NCBI RefSeq assembly: GCF_003437535.1
Contig: NZ_QSQT01000022.1
Span: forward strand, 11,984 to 75,983
DNA: 64,000 bases
Origin: Phocaeicola plebeius
GTDB lineage: Bacteria; Bacteroidota; Bacteroidia; Bacteroidales; Bacteroidaceae
Direction of reading: 5' to 3'
Within the stretch, counting starts at the first letter, position 1. The number at the start of each line of letters is the position of its first letter. Under the pieces are notes generated by a model. That model was not told where the DNA came from and did no database searches. It was given only the letters and a program-made list of their open reading frames with translations. Made by a program: the position numbers and the translations under genes. Below are positions 10,753-18,966 of the stretch, in pieces.

Positions 10753-10840
10753 GGTTTCTCGTGGCTGAACCTTATGTTTCCCTTCCGTAAAACTTACGGT
10801 TCCGCCTTGAGAAACGTAGGTTTCGCGGGAAGGAAACGTA
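10753..10840. repeat. Tandem array of four 22-bp dyad units
   Basis: Four head-to-tail 22-bp units begin at 10753, 10775, 10797 and 10819. Reading them against each other, positions 2 (G), 4-6 (TTC), 16-17 (AA), 19 (C) and 21-22 (TA) are invariant. Units 1 and 4 have GTTTC near one end and GAAC or GAAAC near the other, forming an imperfect dyad with a variable centre. A decayed fifth copy may follow to about 10865. The array lies about 40 bases upstream of the -33 element of the ACT-recO operon. The 10577-10953 gap otherwise holds only that promoter and the divergent tRNA promoter. Confidence 0.7.
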
Positions 10841-10881
10841 AAAAGTGCCTCGTGGTGTGAAGAAAAAGTTTACGGGTTTTG

Positions 10882-10914
10882 TTTGTTTTGTATAAGGACT
10901 TTTTCTATCTTTCG
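10882..10914 (+). promoter_or_regulatory. Promoter of ACT-domain gene and recO
   Basis: TTTG at 10882-10885, 20 bases, then TATCTTTC followed by G (10906-10914): one mismatch to TAnnTTTG. It lies 40 bases before the ATG at 10954. Confidence 0.6.
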
Positions 10915-10953
10915 TCCGCAAAAATGGATTTTATATTTAGGATAATTTGAAAG

Positions 10954-11469
10954 ATGGAATGCTGTAAATTAAGGTCCGTCGGCCTGTATAATGGAAAGGT
11001 CTGTCTGGCAGAATGGGGAGATAAAGAAGGGGAGCCTTCTTCTTTCCAGGTGTTGGCTGAGTGTACGGAATTAGTGTATGTGCGTTTACGTACGTTGGAG
11101 GCGGTGGCCTCTTTTCGTTTTTTAGAGAGGGCTCTTGCCGTGATGGCGCATTATGACATGCCTGTTTTTGCCATGGCTTCTTCGGCCGGAAATTTTTCTG
11201 TGGTGACGGGAGCGGATGCTTCTGCTTTGCAGAATGTTTGTAAGGAACTTTCCGTATTTGCGGAAGTGACGGTGGAGAAAGAGGTGGAAGTGATATGTGT
11301 ACAAGAGACGGCTGAGCGCAAAGGGGAGATGTCGGAAAAAGGTCTGGTGACTTTGCTGAAGGATATTCCTCTGCTGATGGTGTCTTCTGAAGAAGGTTCG
11401 GGCAGTGTTTCGCTGACGGTGCGGAGAAAGGACCGTGACAAAGTGCTGAATTTGTTCTTTGCTTGCTGA
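10954..11469 (+). CDS. Stand-alone tandem ACT protein, aspartokinase-like
   Basis: 171 residues with no kinase domain. Residues about 48-115 read like an aspartokinase ACT repeat: a helix ([20 protein letters not shown]), then [11 protein letters not shown], a helix ([14 protein letters not shown]) and the strand VEVICVQ. Residues about 128-171 resemble the second, partial ACT repeat, ending in a [18 protein letters not shown] strand-helix. ACT domains bind amino acids and control enzyme complexes. I infer a ligand sensor or regulatory subunit. It is coupled to recO (one base between stop and start) and has no amino-acid biosynthesis gene nearby. Identification rests on pattern reading only. 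Confidence 0.6.
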   Translation: MECCKLRSVGLYNGKVCLAEWGDKEGEPSSFQVLAECTELVYVRLRTLEAVASFRFLERALAVMAHYDMPVFAMASSAGNFSVVTGADASALQNVCKELSVFAEVTVEKEVEVICVQETAERKGEMSEKGLVTLLKDIPLLMVSSEEGSGSVSLTVRRKDRDKVLNLFFAC

Positions 11470-11470
11470 T

Positions 11471-12196
11471 ATGTTGCAGAAGTTGGATGGAGTAGTGCTG
11501 CACGTAGTAAGGTACAGTGACAAATCGAATATTGTGCATATCTATACTTGTCAGCATGGAAGTATGTCGTTTGTGATACCTGCCACGCGTTCGCGCAAGT
11601 CGCTGGTAAACGGGGCGTTGTTTCGTCCGCTTTCCCTGGTTGAGGTGGAAGCCGATGTGCGTTCCCGTACTTCTTTACCTCCGGTGAAGGAAGCAAGATT
11701 GTCTTATCCGTTGGAGTCAGTACCTTACGACCCGTACAAGTTAAGTATCGCGATGTTTTTGGCTGAGTTCTTGTCGCATGCCTTACGCGAGGAAGGGAAG
11801 AACGAACCGCTGTTTGCTTATCTGGTGTCGTCTATTCGCTGGCTGGATGCCTGCAGGAGTGATTATGCTAATTTCCACCTGGTGTTTCTGATCAGGTTGT
11901 CCAGGTTCTTGGGTTTTTATCCTAATCTGGAAGATTATCGGGAGGGAAGCTGGTTTGATATGTTGAATGCGTGTTTCGTAGAGAACAAGCCTTTGCACGG
12001 CATCTGTCTGTCTCCGGAAGAGTCGTCGCATATCTGCCAGCTGGCACGTATGAATTATGAAACGATGTTTCTATTCGGTATGAACCGTATGGAGCGGCAG
12101 CGTTGTCTGACTGTGATGATGGAATATTATCGTCTGCATCTTCCGGAATTCCCTGAACTGAAATCGCTTGATGTGCTGAAGGAACTTTTTGCTTGA
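11471..12196 (+). CDS. recO: DNA repair protein RecO
   Basis: 241 residues from the ATG at 11471, one base after the upstream stop; an alternative ATG at 11459 would overlap it. RecO loads RecA on SSB-coated single strands in the RecFOR pathway. The N-terminal OB-fold ([24 protein letters not shown]) and the helical middle with [20 protein letters not shown] match Bacteroidota RecO. The zinc-finger cysteines of some homologues are not present as a CxxC set. It is the last gene of a two-gene operon with a strong terminator. Confidence 0.92.
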   Translation: MLQKLDGVVLHVVRYSDKSNIVHIYTCQHGSMSFVIPATRSRKSLVNGALFRPLSLVEVEADVRSRTSLPPVKEARLSYPLESVPYDPYKLSIAMFLAEFLSHALREEGKNEPLFAYLVSSIRWLDACRSDYANFHLVFLIRLSRFLGFYPNLEDYREGSWFDMLNACFVENKPLHGICLSPEESSHICQLARMNYETMFLFGMNRMERQRCLTVMMEYYRLHLPEFPELKSLDVLKELFA

Positions 12197-12217
12197 TACC
12201 TGAGTGACGATGGGAAT

Positions 12218-12267
12218 AAAAAAACGGGACTCTCCTTTCATTTGAGAAAAGAGAATCCCGTTTTTTT
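12218..12267. terminator. Shared terminator of recO and yqeY
   Basis: The arms CGGGACTCTC (12225-12234) and GAGAATCCCG (12251-12260) carry one G-T pair. They are flanked by an A run on the left and seven Ts on the right, so the hairpin works on both strands and closes the whole dcw cluster. Confidence 0.85.
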
Positions 12268-12286
12268 GATGGGGATATGAATGATC

Positions 12287-12742
12287 TTATCCCAGCAATT
12301 CTTTTACTTTGGCAGAAATTGCTCTACCTTCAGCCAGACCAGCCAGTTCTTTAGAAGCTACTCCCATCACTTTACCCATGTCTTTTCCGCTGGTAGCACC
12401 TACGCGGGCAATGATTTCTTTCAGTTTAGCTTCCAGTTCTTCCGGAGAAAGCTGTTTCGGGAGGTATGCTTCAATCACACGTACCTGAGCCATTTCTTCT
12501 TCTGCCAGGTCGGCGCGGCCTTGTCCTTCGTATACAGAAGCTGAATCTTTTCCTTGTTTCACCAGTTTCTGCATGATTTTCAGGGCTGCATCATCGGTCA
12601 GGGTATCGTTGGCACCCGGAGCGGTTTTTGCTTCCAGAAAACATTTCTTTACGTTGCGCAAAGTCTCCAGTCTGACTTTGTCTTTGGCTTTCATGGCCTC
12701 TTTGATATCGTTGCTAATCTGTTCAAATAAATCCATATTCAT
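12287..12742 (-). CDS. yqeY: GatB/YqeY domain protein
   Basis: 151 residues, the usual length of stand-alone YqeY proteins, which share the C-terminal helical domain of amidotransferase subunit GatB. The motif SVYEGQGRADLAEEEMAQVRVIEAYLPKQ is characteristic, as is the final glycine-rich GKVMGV segment. Its role is unproven; it may bind tRNA. It is the last gene of the dcw cluster, 33 bases after ftsZ, and ends at the shared terminator. Confidence 0.93.
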   Translation of the reverse strand: MNMDLFEQISNDIKEAMKAKDKVRLETLRNVKKCFLEAKTAPGANDTLTDDAALKIMQKLVKQGKDSASVYEGQGRADLAEEEMAQVRVIEAYLPKQLSPEELEAKLKEIIARVGATSGKDMGKVMGVASKELAGLAEGRAISAKVKELLG

Positions 12743-12775
12743 TATAAAGTTTAAATGTTGTTCTCTTGGTGATGT

Positions 12776-14086
12776 TTAGAAAGTAATTGTCATAGAGCCG
12801 GTATTGGTTGTGGTTTCCGGTTCCGGTGCAATCTTTTCTTCTGTAGTCGCTTTCGAACGGATATTCTCCAGTTCCATCTTGGTGCGCTTGTAGGTAGGGG
12901 TTGTTTCTACCATGCTGATGATGTCATCGTTGGCCAAGTCTTCCTGACTGAAGATGTAGATGTTCGGACGTTTCTTGCGGATGCTGCTTTTCAGGATGCT
13001 TTTTCCGTAGTAGTCGCTTCGACGTTCGTCTTTCTTTTGCTCTTCTTCTTCCAGATCGTCCAAACGTTTCTGCTCTTCAAGTGAACGCTGTTTGAGCACA
13101 TTGTCCATACCCGGAACGTCTTTGATACCGAATCCCGTAGCCAGAATGGTGAATTTTACTTTGTTTTCCAGCGTTTCATCAGTGTAAAGACCCCATTTGG
13201 TTTCTACGTCCTTGCCAAACTTGCTCATGAATTCATGGATTTCATCCATTTCACCCATCATCAGTTCGCTGTTCGGGCTATAGGTAATTACGAACAACAC
13301 TTTCTTGGAGTTGAAAATATCGTTGTTGTTCAGCAACGGGGAATGAAGGGCATCGGTAATAGCCTGTGTGACTCTTCCTTCGCCTTCTCCGTATCCTGTA
13401 CTCATGATTGCTACACCACCGTCCTTCAACACGGTTTTCACATCGTTGAAGTCCAGGTTGATGATACCTCTCAAGGTAATGATTTCTGCAATACTCTTTG
13501 CGGCGATAGACAGCGTGTCGTCTGCCTTTCCAAAGGCATTCATTACACTGATATCGGAATATACATCGCGCAGGCGTTCGTTGTTGATAACCAGCAGGGC
13601 ATCTACATGCTTACTCATTTCTTCTACACCATCAAGAGCCTGGTCGATTTTCTTGTTGCCTTCGAACAGGAACGGAATGGTCACGATACCTACGGTCAGG
13701 ATTTCCATGTCCTTAGCCGTTTTGGCAATGATAGGAGCCGCACCGGTTCCGGTTCCACCTCCCATACCAGCCGTGATGAATGCCATGCGGCATCCGTCGT
13801 TCAGCATATTCTTGATGTCTTCGATGCTTTCTTCAGCAGCAGCACGTGCCTTGGCCGGACGGTTTCCGGCTCCCAGTCCTTCGCTACCAAGCTGTAGTTT
13901 CCGGAGCACGGGTGATTCTTCCAGAGCCTGGTTATCCGTGTTGCAGACCACAAATGTCACATCATGGATACCTTCTTTGTACATGTGATTGACGGCATTA
14001 CCTCCTCCGCCACCCACACCAATTACTTTTATTATATGTGGAGAGTCTTTCGGGAAATCGAAAGGTACCATTGTTTCGTCTGACAT
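12776..14086 (-). CDS. ftsZ: Cell division protein FtsZ
   Basis: 436 residues. It is the tubulin-like GTPase that polymerises at midcell. The tubulin signature GGGTGTGAAP, the N-terminal IKVIGVGGGGGNAVNHM loop and the T7 loop NLDFNDVKTV are intact. After the globular domain (about residue 320) comes a charged linker (EEQKRLDDLEEEEQKKDERR). The tail ends in SMTITF, unlike the E. coli DIPAFLRKQ peptide, so its membrane tethers must read a different tail. It follows ftsA by 29 bases. Confidence 0.97.
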   Translation of the reverse strand: MSDETMVPFDFPKDSPHIIKVIGVGGGGGNAVNHMYKEGIHDVTFVVCNTDNQALEESPVLRKLQLGSEGLGAGNRPAKARAAAEESIEDIKNMLNDGCRMAFITAGMGGGTGTGAAPIIAKTAKDMEILTVGIVTIPFLFEGNKKIDQALDGVEEMSKHVDALLVINNERLRDVYSDISVMNAFGKADDTLSIAAKSIAEIITLRGIINLDFNDVKTVLKDGGVAIMSTGYGEGEGRVTQAITDALHSPLLNNNDIFNSKKVLFVITYSPNSELMMGEMDEIHEFMSKFGKDVETKWGLYTDETLENKVKFTILATGFGIKDVPGMDNVLKQRSLEEQKRLDDLEEEEQKKDERRSDYYGKSILKSSIRKKRPNIYIFSQEDLANDDIISMVETTPTYKRTKMELENIRSKATTEEKIAPEPETTTNTGSMTITF

Positions 14087-14115
14087 AATCCTAATATGTT
14101 TATGTAAATGAATAA

Positions 14116-15693
14116 TCAGTTATCTTTTAATATTTCATCTGAAAGGTTTGTAACTTTCTTGGCAAAGAGGTCAAACCAACTGTTCTCTTTTTTCTCCTTG
14201 TTGATTTTCTTCTCCAGTTCATCCAGTTCTTCCTCCTTTTCAGCGAGGTGCATGCGCCGTGCATTTTCTACTTCCTTCAATGCAGCTTTGTATTTCTTTT
14301 TGCTGAGAAGTAGATGTGCTTCTTCTACGTATGCAGTATATTCTTCCAGTCGTTTACGGTTACGTTCTTCTTCCTGACGTTTTTTCTCTTCATTGATTTT
14401 GCGGATGCGTTCAGCTTCTTCTTCCGCTTTGCGTCTGGCTTCTTCCGCCTGAATACGTTCGGCTTCTTTGCGTTTGGCTTCTTCTTCCTTTTCCTTCAAA
14501 TCTTCAATGAAGTCGAGCTGGTGACCTTTTCGAGGGTCTACTTTGAGACAGTTTTCTTTACCTTCGGCCAATAATCCGATCAGTGTGTTCTGTGTACCGT
14601 CTTTGGGAATTTCGATGGCACCGTTCAGTGTAATGTTTCCTCCTTTGGCAATACGGATTTTTTCAATCTTGGTAATCTGTTTGAATGCTTCGTCCATGTT
14701 GGGCATGTTGGAAGCCCCACCGGTAAGAATCAGTCCGGCCAGCAATTTATCGCCGTATTCAGATACCATGATTTGATTCCATACGTTCGAGATGATTTCA
14801 TTCACACGAGCTTCCACGATGTATTCCAATTTGTGGGCTGCAATGCTACATTTCCCTTCGATGCTGTATTCCTGTTCATCTGCGGTTTCGTCATTTTCTG
14901 CTGGAGGTGTCAATGCACATCCGTAGCGGAGTTTCAGCTGTTCTGCATCTTCTTCTTCGATTTGCAGGCTGCAAATATCTTTGGTAATGTTATTGCTTCC
15001 CAATGGAATGACTGCCAGATGGCGCAGGATGTTGTTCTTATATACTGCCACAGTCGTTGTGTCTGCACCTAAATCCACGAGTGCACAGCCGGAGCGTTTT
15101 TCACTGTCGGTCAGTACCACGCTGGCGGTAACAACCGGCGAAAGGAAATAGTCTGCTATTTCGTATTTGGTCTGGTTGAAACACTTGGTGATTCTGTCTT
15201 TGAGCGTATGGTGTGCGATAATATTCAAATAACGCCCCTCAATGCGGTCGGCTGAAATACCGACAGGTTCAGTCAGCAGATTGTTTCCTACTTTGTATTC
15301 TTGTGGTTCTACATCCAGAATCTCCTGATCTATCAGTGAGATTTCCCGGTTGCTTTCCATAAGTGATTCAATCAGTGCTTGTGATATTTTTGTATCTTCC
15401 CCTAATTGCTTGGTCACATTGTTACGTGTGCTTCGTATAGACTGTCCGCCTATTCCCACATAGACTTTCTTGATGGAAGCCTGCAAATCTTCTTCCAGCT
15501 TCTGGATAACAGAAACCAGCACTTGGGTGGTTTTATCCAGATTGAAGATTGCCCCCTTTTTGATACAATCTGACGAAGGAGTATTGGCATAGGCAAGAAT
15601 CTGGATACTTCCATCAGCATTCTTTTTGCCGGCAATTCCTGTGATGTGAGTCGAACCCAGTTCGATAGCTGCTATAAAATCTGTTACTGCCAT
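14116..15693 (-). CDS. ftsA: Cell division protein FtsA with coiled-coil extension
   Basis: 525 residues against about 420 in E. coli. The actin-like core shows phosphate loops (AAIELGSTHITGIAG; ALVDLGADTTTVAVY) and the adenosine motif LTGGASNMP. From about residue 395 to 500 there is a highly charged E/K/R/A-rich segment predicted to be a long coiled coil. It ends in an amphipathic tail (SWFDLFAKKVTNLSDEIL) suited to membrane binding. FtsA anchors FtsZ to the membrane. The inserted coiled coil would lengthen the tether and is the odd part of the protein. Confidence 0.95.
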   Translation of the reverse strand: MAVTDFIAAIELGSTHITGIAGKKNADGSIQILAYANTPSSDCIKKGAIFNLDKTTQVLVSVIQKLEEDLQASIKKVYVGIGGQSIRSTRNNVTKQLGEDTKISQALIESLMESNREISLIDQEILDVEPQEYKVGNNLLTEPVGISADRIEGRYLNIIAHHTLKDRITKCFNQTKYEIADYFLSPVVTASVVLTDSEKRSGCALVDLGADTTTVAVYKNNILRHLAVIPLGSNNITKDICSLQIEEEDAEQLKLRYGCALTPPAENDETADEQEYSIEGKCSIAAHKLEYIVEARVNEIISNVWNQIMVSEYGDKLLAGLILTGGASNMPNMDEAFKQITKIEKIRIAKGGNITLNGAIEIPKDGTQNTLIGLLAEGKENCLKVDPRKGHQLDFIEDLKEKEEEAKRKEAERIQAEEARRKAEEEAERIRKINEEKKRQEEERNRKRLEEYTAYVEEAHLLLSKKKYKAALKEVENARRMHLAEKEEELDELEKKINKEKKENSWFDLFAKKVTNLSDEILKDN

Positions 15694-15696
15694 ATC

Positions 15697-16434
15697 TTAG
15701 TCTTCTTTTTTTGTTCCGATAATTTGATTGTTAAACTCAATACTGATTCGCTCATATTTGTTCCAGCCGATGCGGTTGAGCACTTTGCTGTAAAACGTTT
15801 GCAATTTACTGAATTTTTCTTCAAAATCAGTGGCTTTCCCTAAAAAAAGAATATGGTCGCCTACTCGGGGAACAATTTCCAGTTCTTTTTTCGGGGTTAC
15901 GTTGATCTGTTCCACTTGGGCTTTCCAAAACGGATTGCGCTGGAGGTACAAGCCTAATTCATATAATTCCTGTTGAGCAAACTTTCGGTCAATAAAACCC
16001 GTGGCAACGGCTACATGAATTGGCTTTCCTGTGGCATTCATGATTTTCCCGGAATGGTCAATGTAGTAATTGTCCCCATTGCTGCTCATGATTCGTAAGA
16101 GAGGGATACGCTGGTAGATTTCAATTCCTACTTTCCCTCCCGAAGTGAGATAGCATTCAGCTCTGCTGATGAAAGGATGCTGTGACAGCACTTCCTCTAG
16201 CTGGCGGACATTGATTGTGCCAATACGCTTTTTCTCCGGGTATAGATTCTTCTGCTTTAGTAGTTTGGTTACTTCTGCTTCAGTGATGAAACCGTAGTCA
16301 ACGCTGTCTTTAACAACCAATTCCATACCCTTGCAGACCTGATTTTCGGGCTTGCGATTGAATATGGTAACGGCCACTATGAGGTAAATAGAGACCGCTA
16401 CCAGAATGCAGAGTATGAGAATTCGTTTAATCAT
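15697..16434 (-). CDS. ftsQ: Cell division protein FtsQ
   Basis: 245 residues. One N-terminal membrane helix (ILILCILVAVSIYLIVAVTIF, about residues 4-24) is followed by a periplasmic POTRA-like region and a beta domain (VDYGFITEAEVTKLLKQ; ECYLTSGGKVGIEIYQRIP). It is a scaffold of the divisome that partners FtsL. Identification rests on architecture and position between murC and ftsA. The start codon overlaps the murC stop by four bases. Confidence 0.88.
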   Translation of the reverse strand: MIKRILILCILVAVSIYLIVAVTIFNRKPENQVCKGMELVVKDSVDYGFITEAEVTKLLKQKNLYPEKKRIGTINVRQLEEVLSQHPFISRAECYLTSGGKVGIEIYQRIPLLRIMSSNGDNYYIDHSGKIMNATGKPIHVAVATGFIDRKFAQQELYELGLYLQRNPFWKAQVEQINVTPKKELEIVPRVGDHILFLGKATDFEEKFSKLQTFYSKVLNRIGWNKYERISIEFNNQIIGTKKED

Positions 16435-17807
16435 CTATCTTTTAGTAATTCATAAATTTGTGGAACGTAATTGTCTATGTCTCCAGCTCCAAGCGTGATG
16501 AGTACGTCCAGCTTTTTATTTTTCAGTACTTCCATAATCTGCTCTTTGGAACACATGCTTTTTTCTATGCCGGGGCGTAAGTTATCATAGATAAGCTGAC
16601 TGCTTACTCCTGGTATCGGAGCCTCCCGGGCTGGATAAATATCCAACAGAATCACTTCGTCTAAGAGTGACAGGCTATGGGCAAAATCCTGATAGAAATC
16701 GCGGGTACGCGTGTAAAGATGAGGCTGGAACACGGCCGTGATTTTCCGGTTAGGATATAATTTGCGGATAGAGCTTACACTCTGTCGGATTTCTTCCGGA
16801 TGATGTGCATAATCACTCAGAAAGACGATGTGTGAATTCTTTATCTTGAAATCAAAACGACGGTCCACCCCTCTGAACTGTGGCATTGCGGCCTTTATTT
16901 CTTCTGTGGTGGCACCTCCGATTTGTGCTAAAGCCATAGCGGCAATACCGTTTTCAATATTGACAAAGACAGGTACTCCTAACTGCACGTTGGTGATGTT
17001 GCCTAAAGGAGATATGTAGTCGAAATAAATTTCACCGTCGTCAATACGGATGTTTTCGGCATGGAAGTCTCCTTTTTCGGTAGAGTAGGTGTACACAGTA
17101 ACTCCCGGCTGTACATCGGGTTTCAGTTCCAGTCCTTCCTTGATAATCAGGTATCCGTCCGGACGGATAAGTGAGGTGTACTTACGGAAACTTTCCAGGT
17201 AAGCTTCGTGCGTACCGTAAATGTCCAGATGGTCTGAATCGGTGGCGGTAATAACCGTAGCATACGGAGTCAGCCAATGGAATGAACGGTCGAATTCGTC
17301 TGCTTCGATAACTACATAGTCACTTTTATCTGATAATAACAGGTTGGTCTGGTAGTTCTTGGAAATACCTCCTAAAAATGCATTGCATCCCACGTGTGAA
17401 TGGTCCATCAGGAAAGCTGCCATGGTAGAGGTGGTTGTTTTTCCATGGGTCCCGGCTACACACATTCCTTTCTCAGTCTGAGTCAGCATTCCCAATACCT
17501 GGGCACGTTTGTGAATCTCAAACTGATGTTCCTGGAAATAAACCAATTCTTTGTGGTTGGTAGGGATAGCAGGCGTATAGACCACCAGCGTGGTTTCCGG
17601 ATGAAGAAATACTTCCGGGATGAGAGACACATTTTCTTCATAATGGATGTCTGCTCCTTCTGCAATCAGTTTCTCTGTCAGCTCGCTTGGAGTGCGGTCA
17701 TAACCGCCTACTTTTTTCCCTTTTGACAGGAAATAACGTACCAGAGCACTCATGCCTATGCCTCCGGCTCCAATGAAATAGACTGCCTGTATGGTATTAA
17801 TGTTCAT
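16431..17807 (-). CDS. murC: UDP-N-acetylmuramate-L-alanine ligase
   Basis: 458 residues. It adds L-Ala to UDP-MurNAc in the cytoplasm, first of the Mur ligases. Seen are the N-terminal Rossmann loop (GAGGIGMSALVRYF), the ATP loop GTHGKTTT, the central EADEFDRSF block and the C-terminal HHPEEI / FQPHLYTRT motifs, all specific for MurC. It overlaps the ends of both murG and ftsQ, indicating translational coupling. Confidence 0.97.
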   Translation of the reverse strand: MNINTIQAVYFIGAGGIGMSALVRYFLSKGKKVGGYDRTPSELTEKLIAEGADIHYEENVSLIPEVFLHPETTLVVYTPAIPTNHKELVYFQEHQFEIHKRAQVLGMLTQTEKGMCVAGTHGKTTTSTMAAFLMDHSHVGCNAFLGGISKNYQTNLLLSDKSDYVVIEADEFDRSFHWLTPYATVITATDSDHLDIYGTHEAYLESFRKYTSLIRPDGYLIIKEGLELKPDVQPGVTVYTYSTEKGDFHAENIRIDDGEIYFDYISPLGNITNVQLGVPVFVNIENGIAAMALAQIGGATTEEIKAAMPQFRGVDRRFDFKIKNSHIVFLSDYAHHPEEIRQSVSSIRKLYPNRKITAVFQPHLYTRTRDFYQDFAHSLSLLDEVILLDIYPAREAPIPGVSSQLIYDNLRPGIEKSMCSKEQIMEVLKNKKLDVLITLGAGDIDNYVPQIYELLKDR

Positions 17808-18927
17808 GATTTTCTTTGTATTTTAACGCTAGCTTGCAGACCTCCTTTGCGATGATAGTGGCAGAGTCCTTGATAGCCAGTTTGGTAATGTTGTTCCTTA
17901 ATTCTTTCAATAAATCGGGTTTGTGAACCGTTTCGATGGCGGTATCCAGCAGTTTTTGAGTTGCTTCGCTATCTTTAATGTAAAGTGCCGCATTCTTGTT
18001 GACAAGTGCCAGTGCATTTTTTGTCTGGTGGTCTTCTGCCACATTGGGAGAAGGTACCAGGATGACTGGTTTGCCTAACAGACAGAATTCTGAGATAGAA
18101 CCTGCGCCTGCACGACTGATTACCACATCTGCAGCGCTATAAGCAGCAGCCATATCGGATATGAAGTCGGTTACGTGCAACATTGGAAGTTCCCCGTAAG
18201 CCTTTACAGCTTGTTGGGCTTCATTGATATAGATTTTCCCGGTCTGCCAGATAAACTGCACTCCTGATTCTTTGATTTTGTCGAATCCCTGCATCATGCA
18301 GTTGTTGATTGTGCGTGCTCCCAAGCTGCCTCCGACAATTAGAATGGTCTTCTTCTTGGGGTCTAATCCGAACGAGCGGATTGCTTCTTCACGTGATATG
18401 TTTTTGCTCAACAACCCTTGTCTGACTGGGTTTCCTGTCAGAATGATTTTGTCTTTATCAAAGAACCGTTCCATTCCTTCGTATGCCACGCAGATTTTTT
18501 CTGCTTTTTGAGCCAATAGCTTATTGGTGACTCCGGCATAAGAATTTTGTTCCTGTATCAGCGTGGGAATACCCATCATGCCTGCCATTTTCAGGGTAGG
18601 ACCACTGGCATAGCCTCCTACGCCTACAGCAGCATGAGGCTTGAAATCCTTTATGATTTTGCGGGCCATCAGTTGACTTCTGAACAATTTGATAAGTACA
18701 CTGATGTTTTTCAATAAATGCTTTCTGTCAAATCCAGCGACTGGCAATCCGATAATCTTGTAACCTGCGGCAGGAACGCGTTGCATTTCCATTCGTCCTT
18801 CTGCTCCGATAAACAAAATCTCAGTGTCCGGATATAATTCCTTTATGGCGTTGGCGATGGAAACGGCGGGAAAAATATGTCCTCCCGTGCCACCTCCACT
18901 TACTATGATGCGTAATTTTTCTTCCAT
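17797..18927 (-). CDS. murG: Lipid II synthase MurG
   Basis: 376 residues. It transfers GlcNAc from UDP-GlcNAc to lipid I at the inner face of the membrane. The first G loop GGTGGHIFPA, the VGGYASGP loop and the UDP-GlcNAc site (VVISRAGAGSISEFCLLGKP) are intact, followed by the PNVAEDHQTKNA acceptor-side motif. It overlaps murC by 11 bases. Confidence 0.97.
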   Translation of the reverse strand: MEEKLRIIVSGGGTGGHIFPAVSIANAIKELYPDTEILFIGAEGRMEMQRVPAAGYKIIGLPVAGFDRKHLLKNISVLIKLFRSQLMARKIIKDFKPHAAVGVGGYASGPTLKMAGMMGIPTLIQEQNSYAGVTNKLLAQKAEKICVAYEGMERFFDKDKIILTGNPVRQGLLSKNISREEAIRSFGLDPKKKTILIVGGSLGARTINNCMMQGFDKIKESGVQFIWQTGKIYINEAQQAVKAYGELPMLHVTDFISDMAAAYSAADVVISRAGAGSISEFCLLGKPVILVPSPNVAEDHQTKNALALVNKNAALYIKDSEATQKLLDTAIETVHKPDLLKELRNNITKLAIKDSATIIAKEVCKLALKYKENHEH

Positions 18928-18940
18928 ATTCTAATGTGAT

Positions 18941-18956
18941 TTACCTGCAAAGGTAA
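18941..18956 (-). promoter_or_regulatory. Palindromic -7-like site between ftsW and murG
   Basis: TTACCT-GCAA-AGGTAA is a perfect 6-bp hairpin. On the minus strand it contains TACCTTTG (18955-18948), a full -7 consensus, 21 bases before the murG start. It may be an internal promoter for murG and the genes after it. Confidence 0.4.
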
Positions 18957-18966
18957 GAATAAACTT

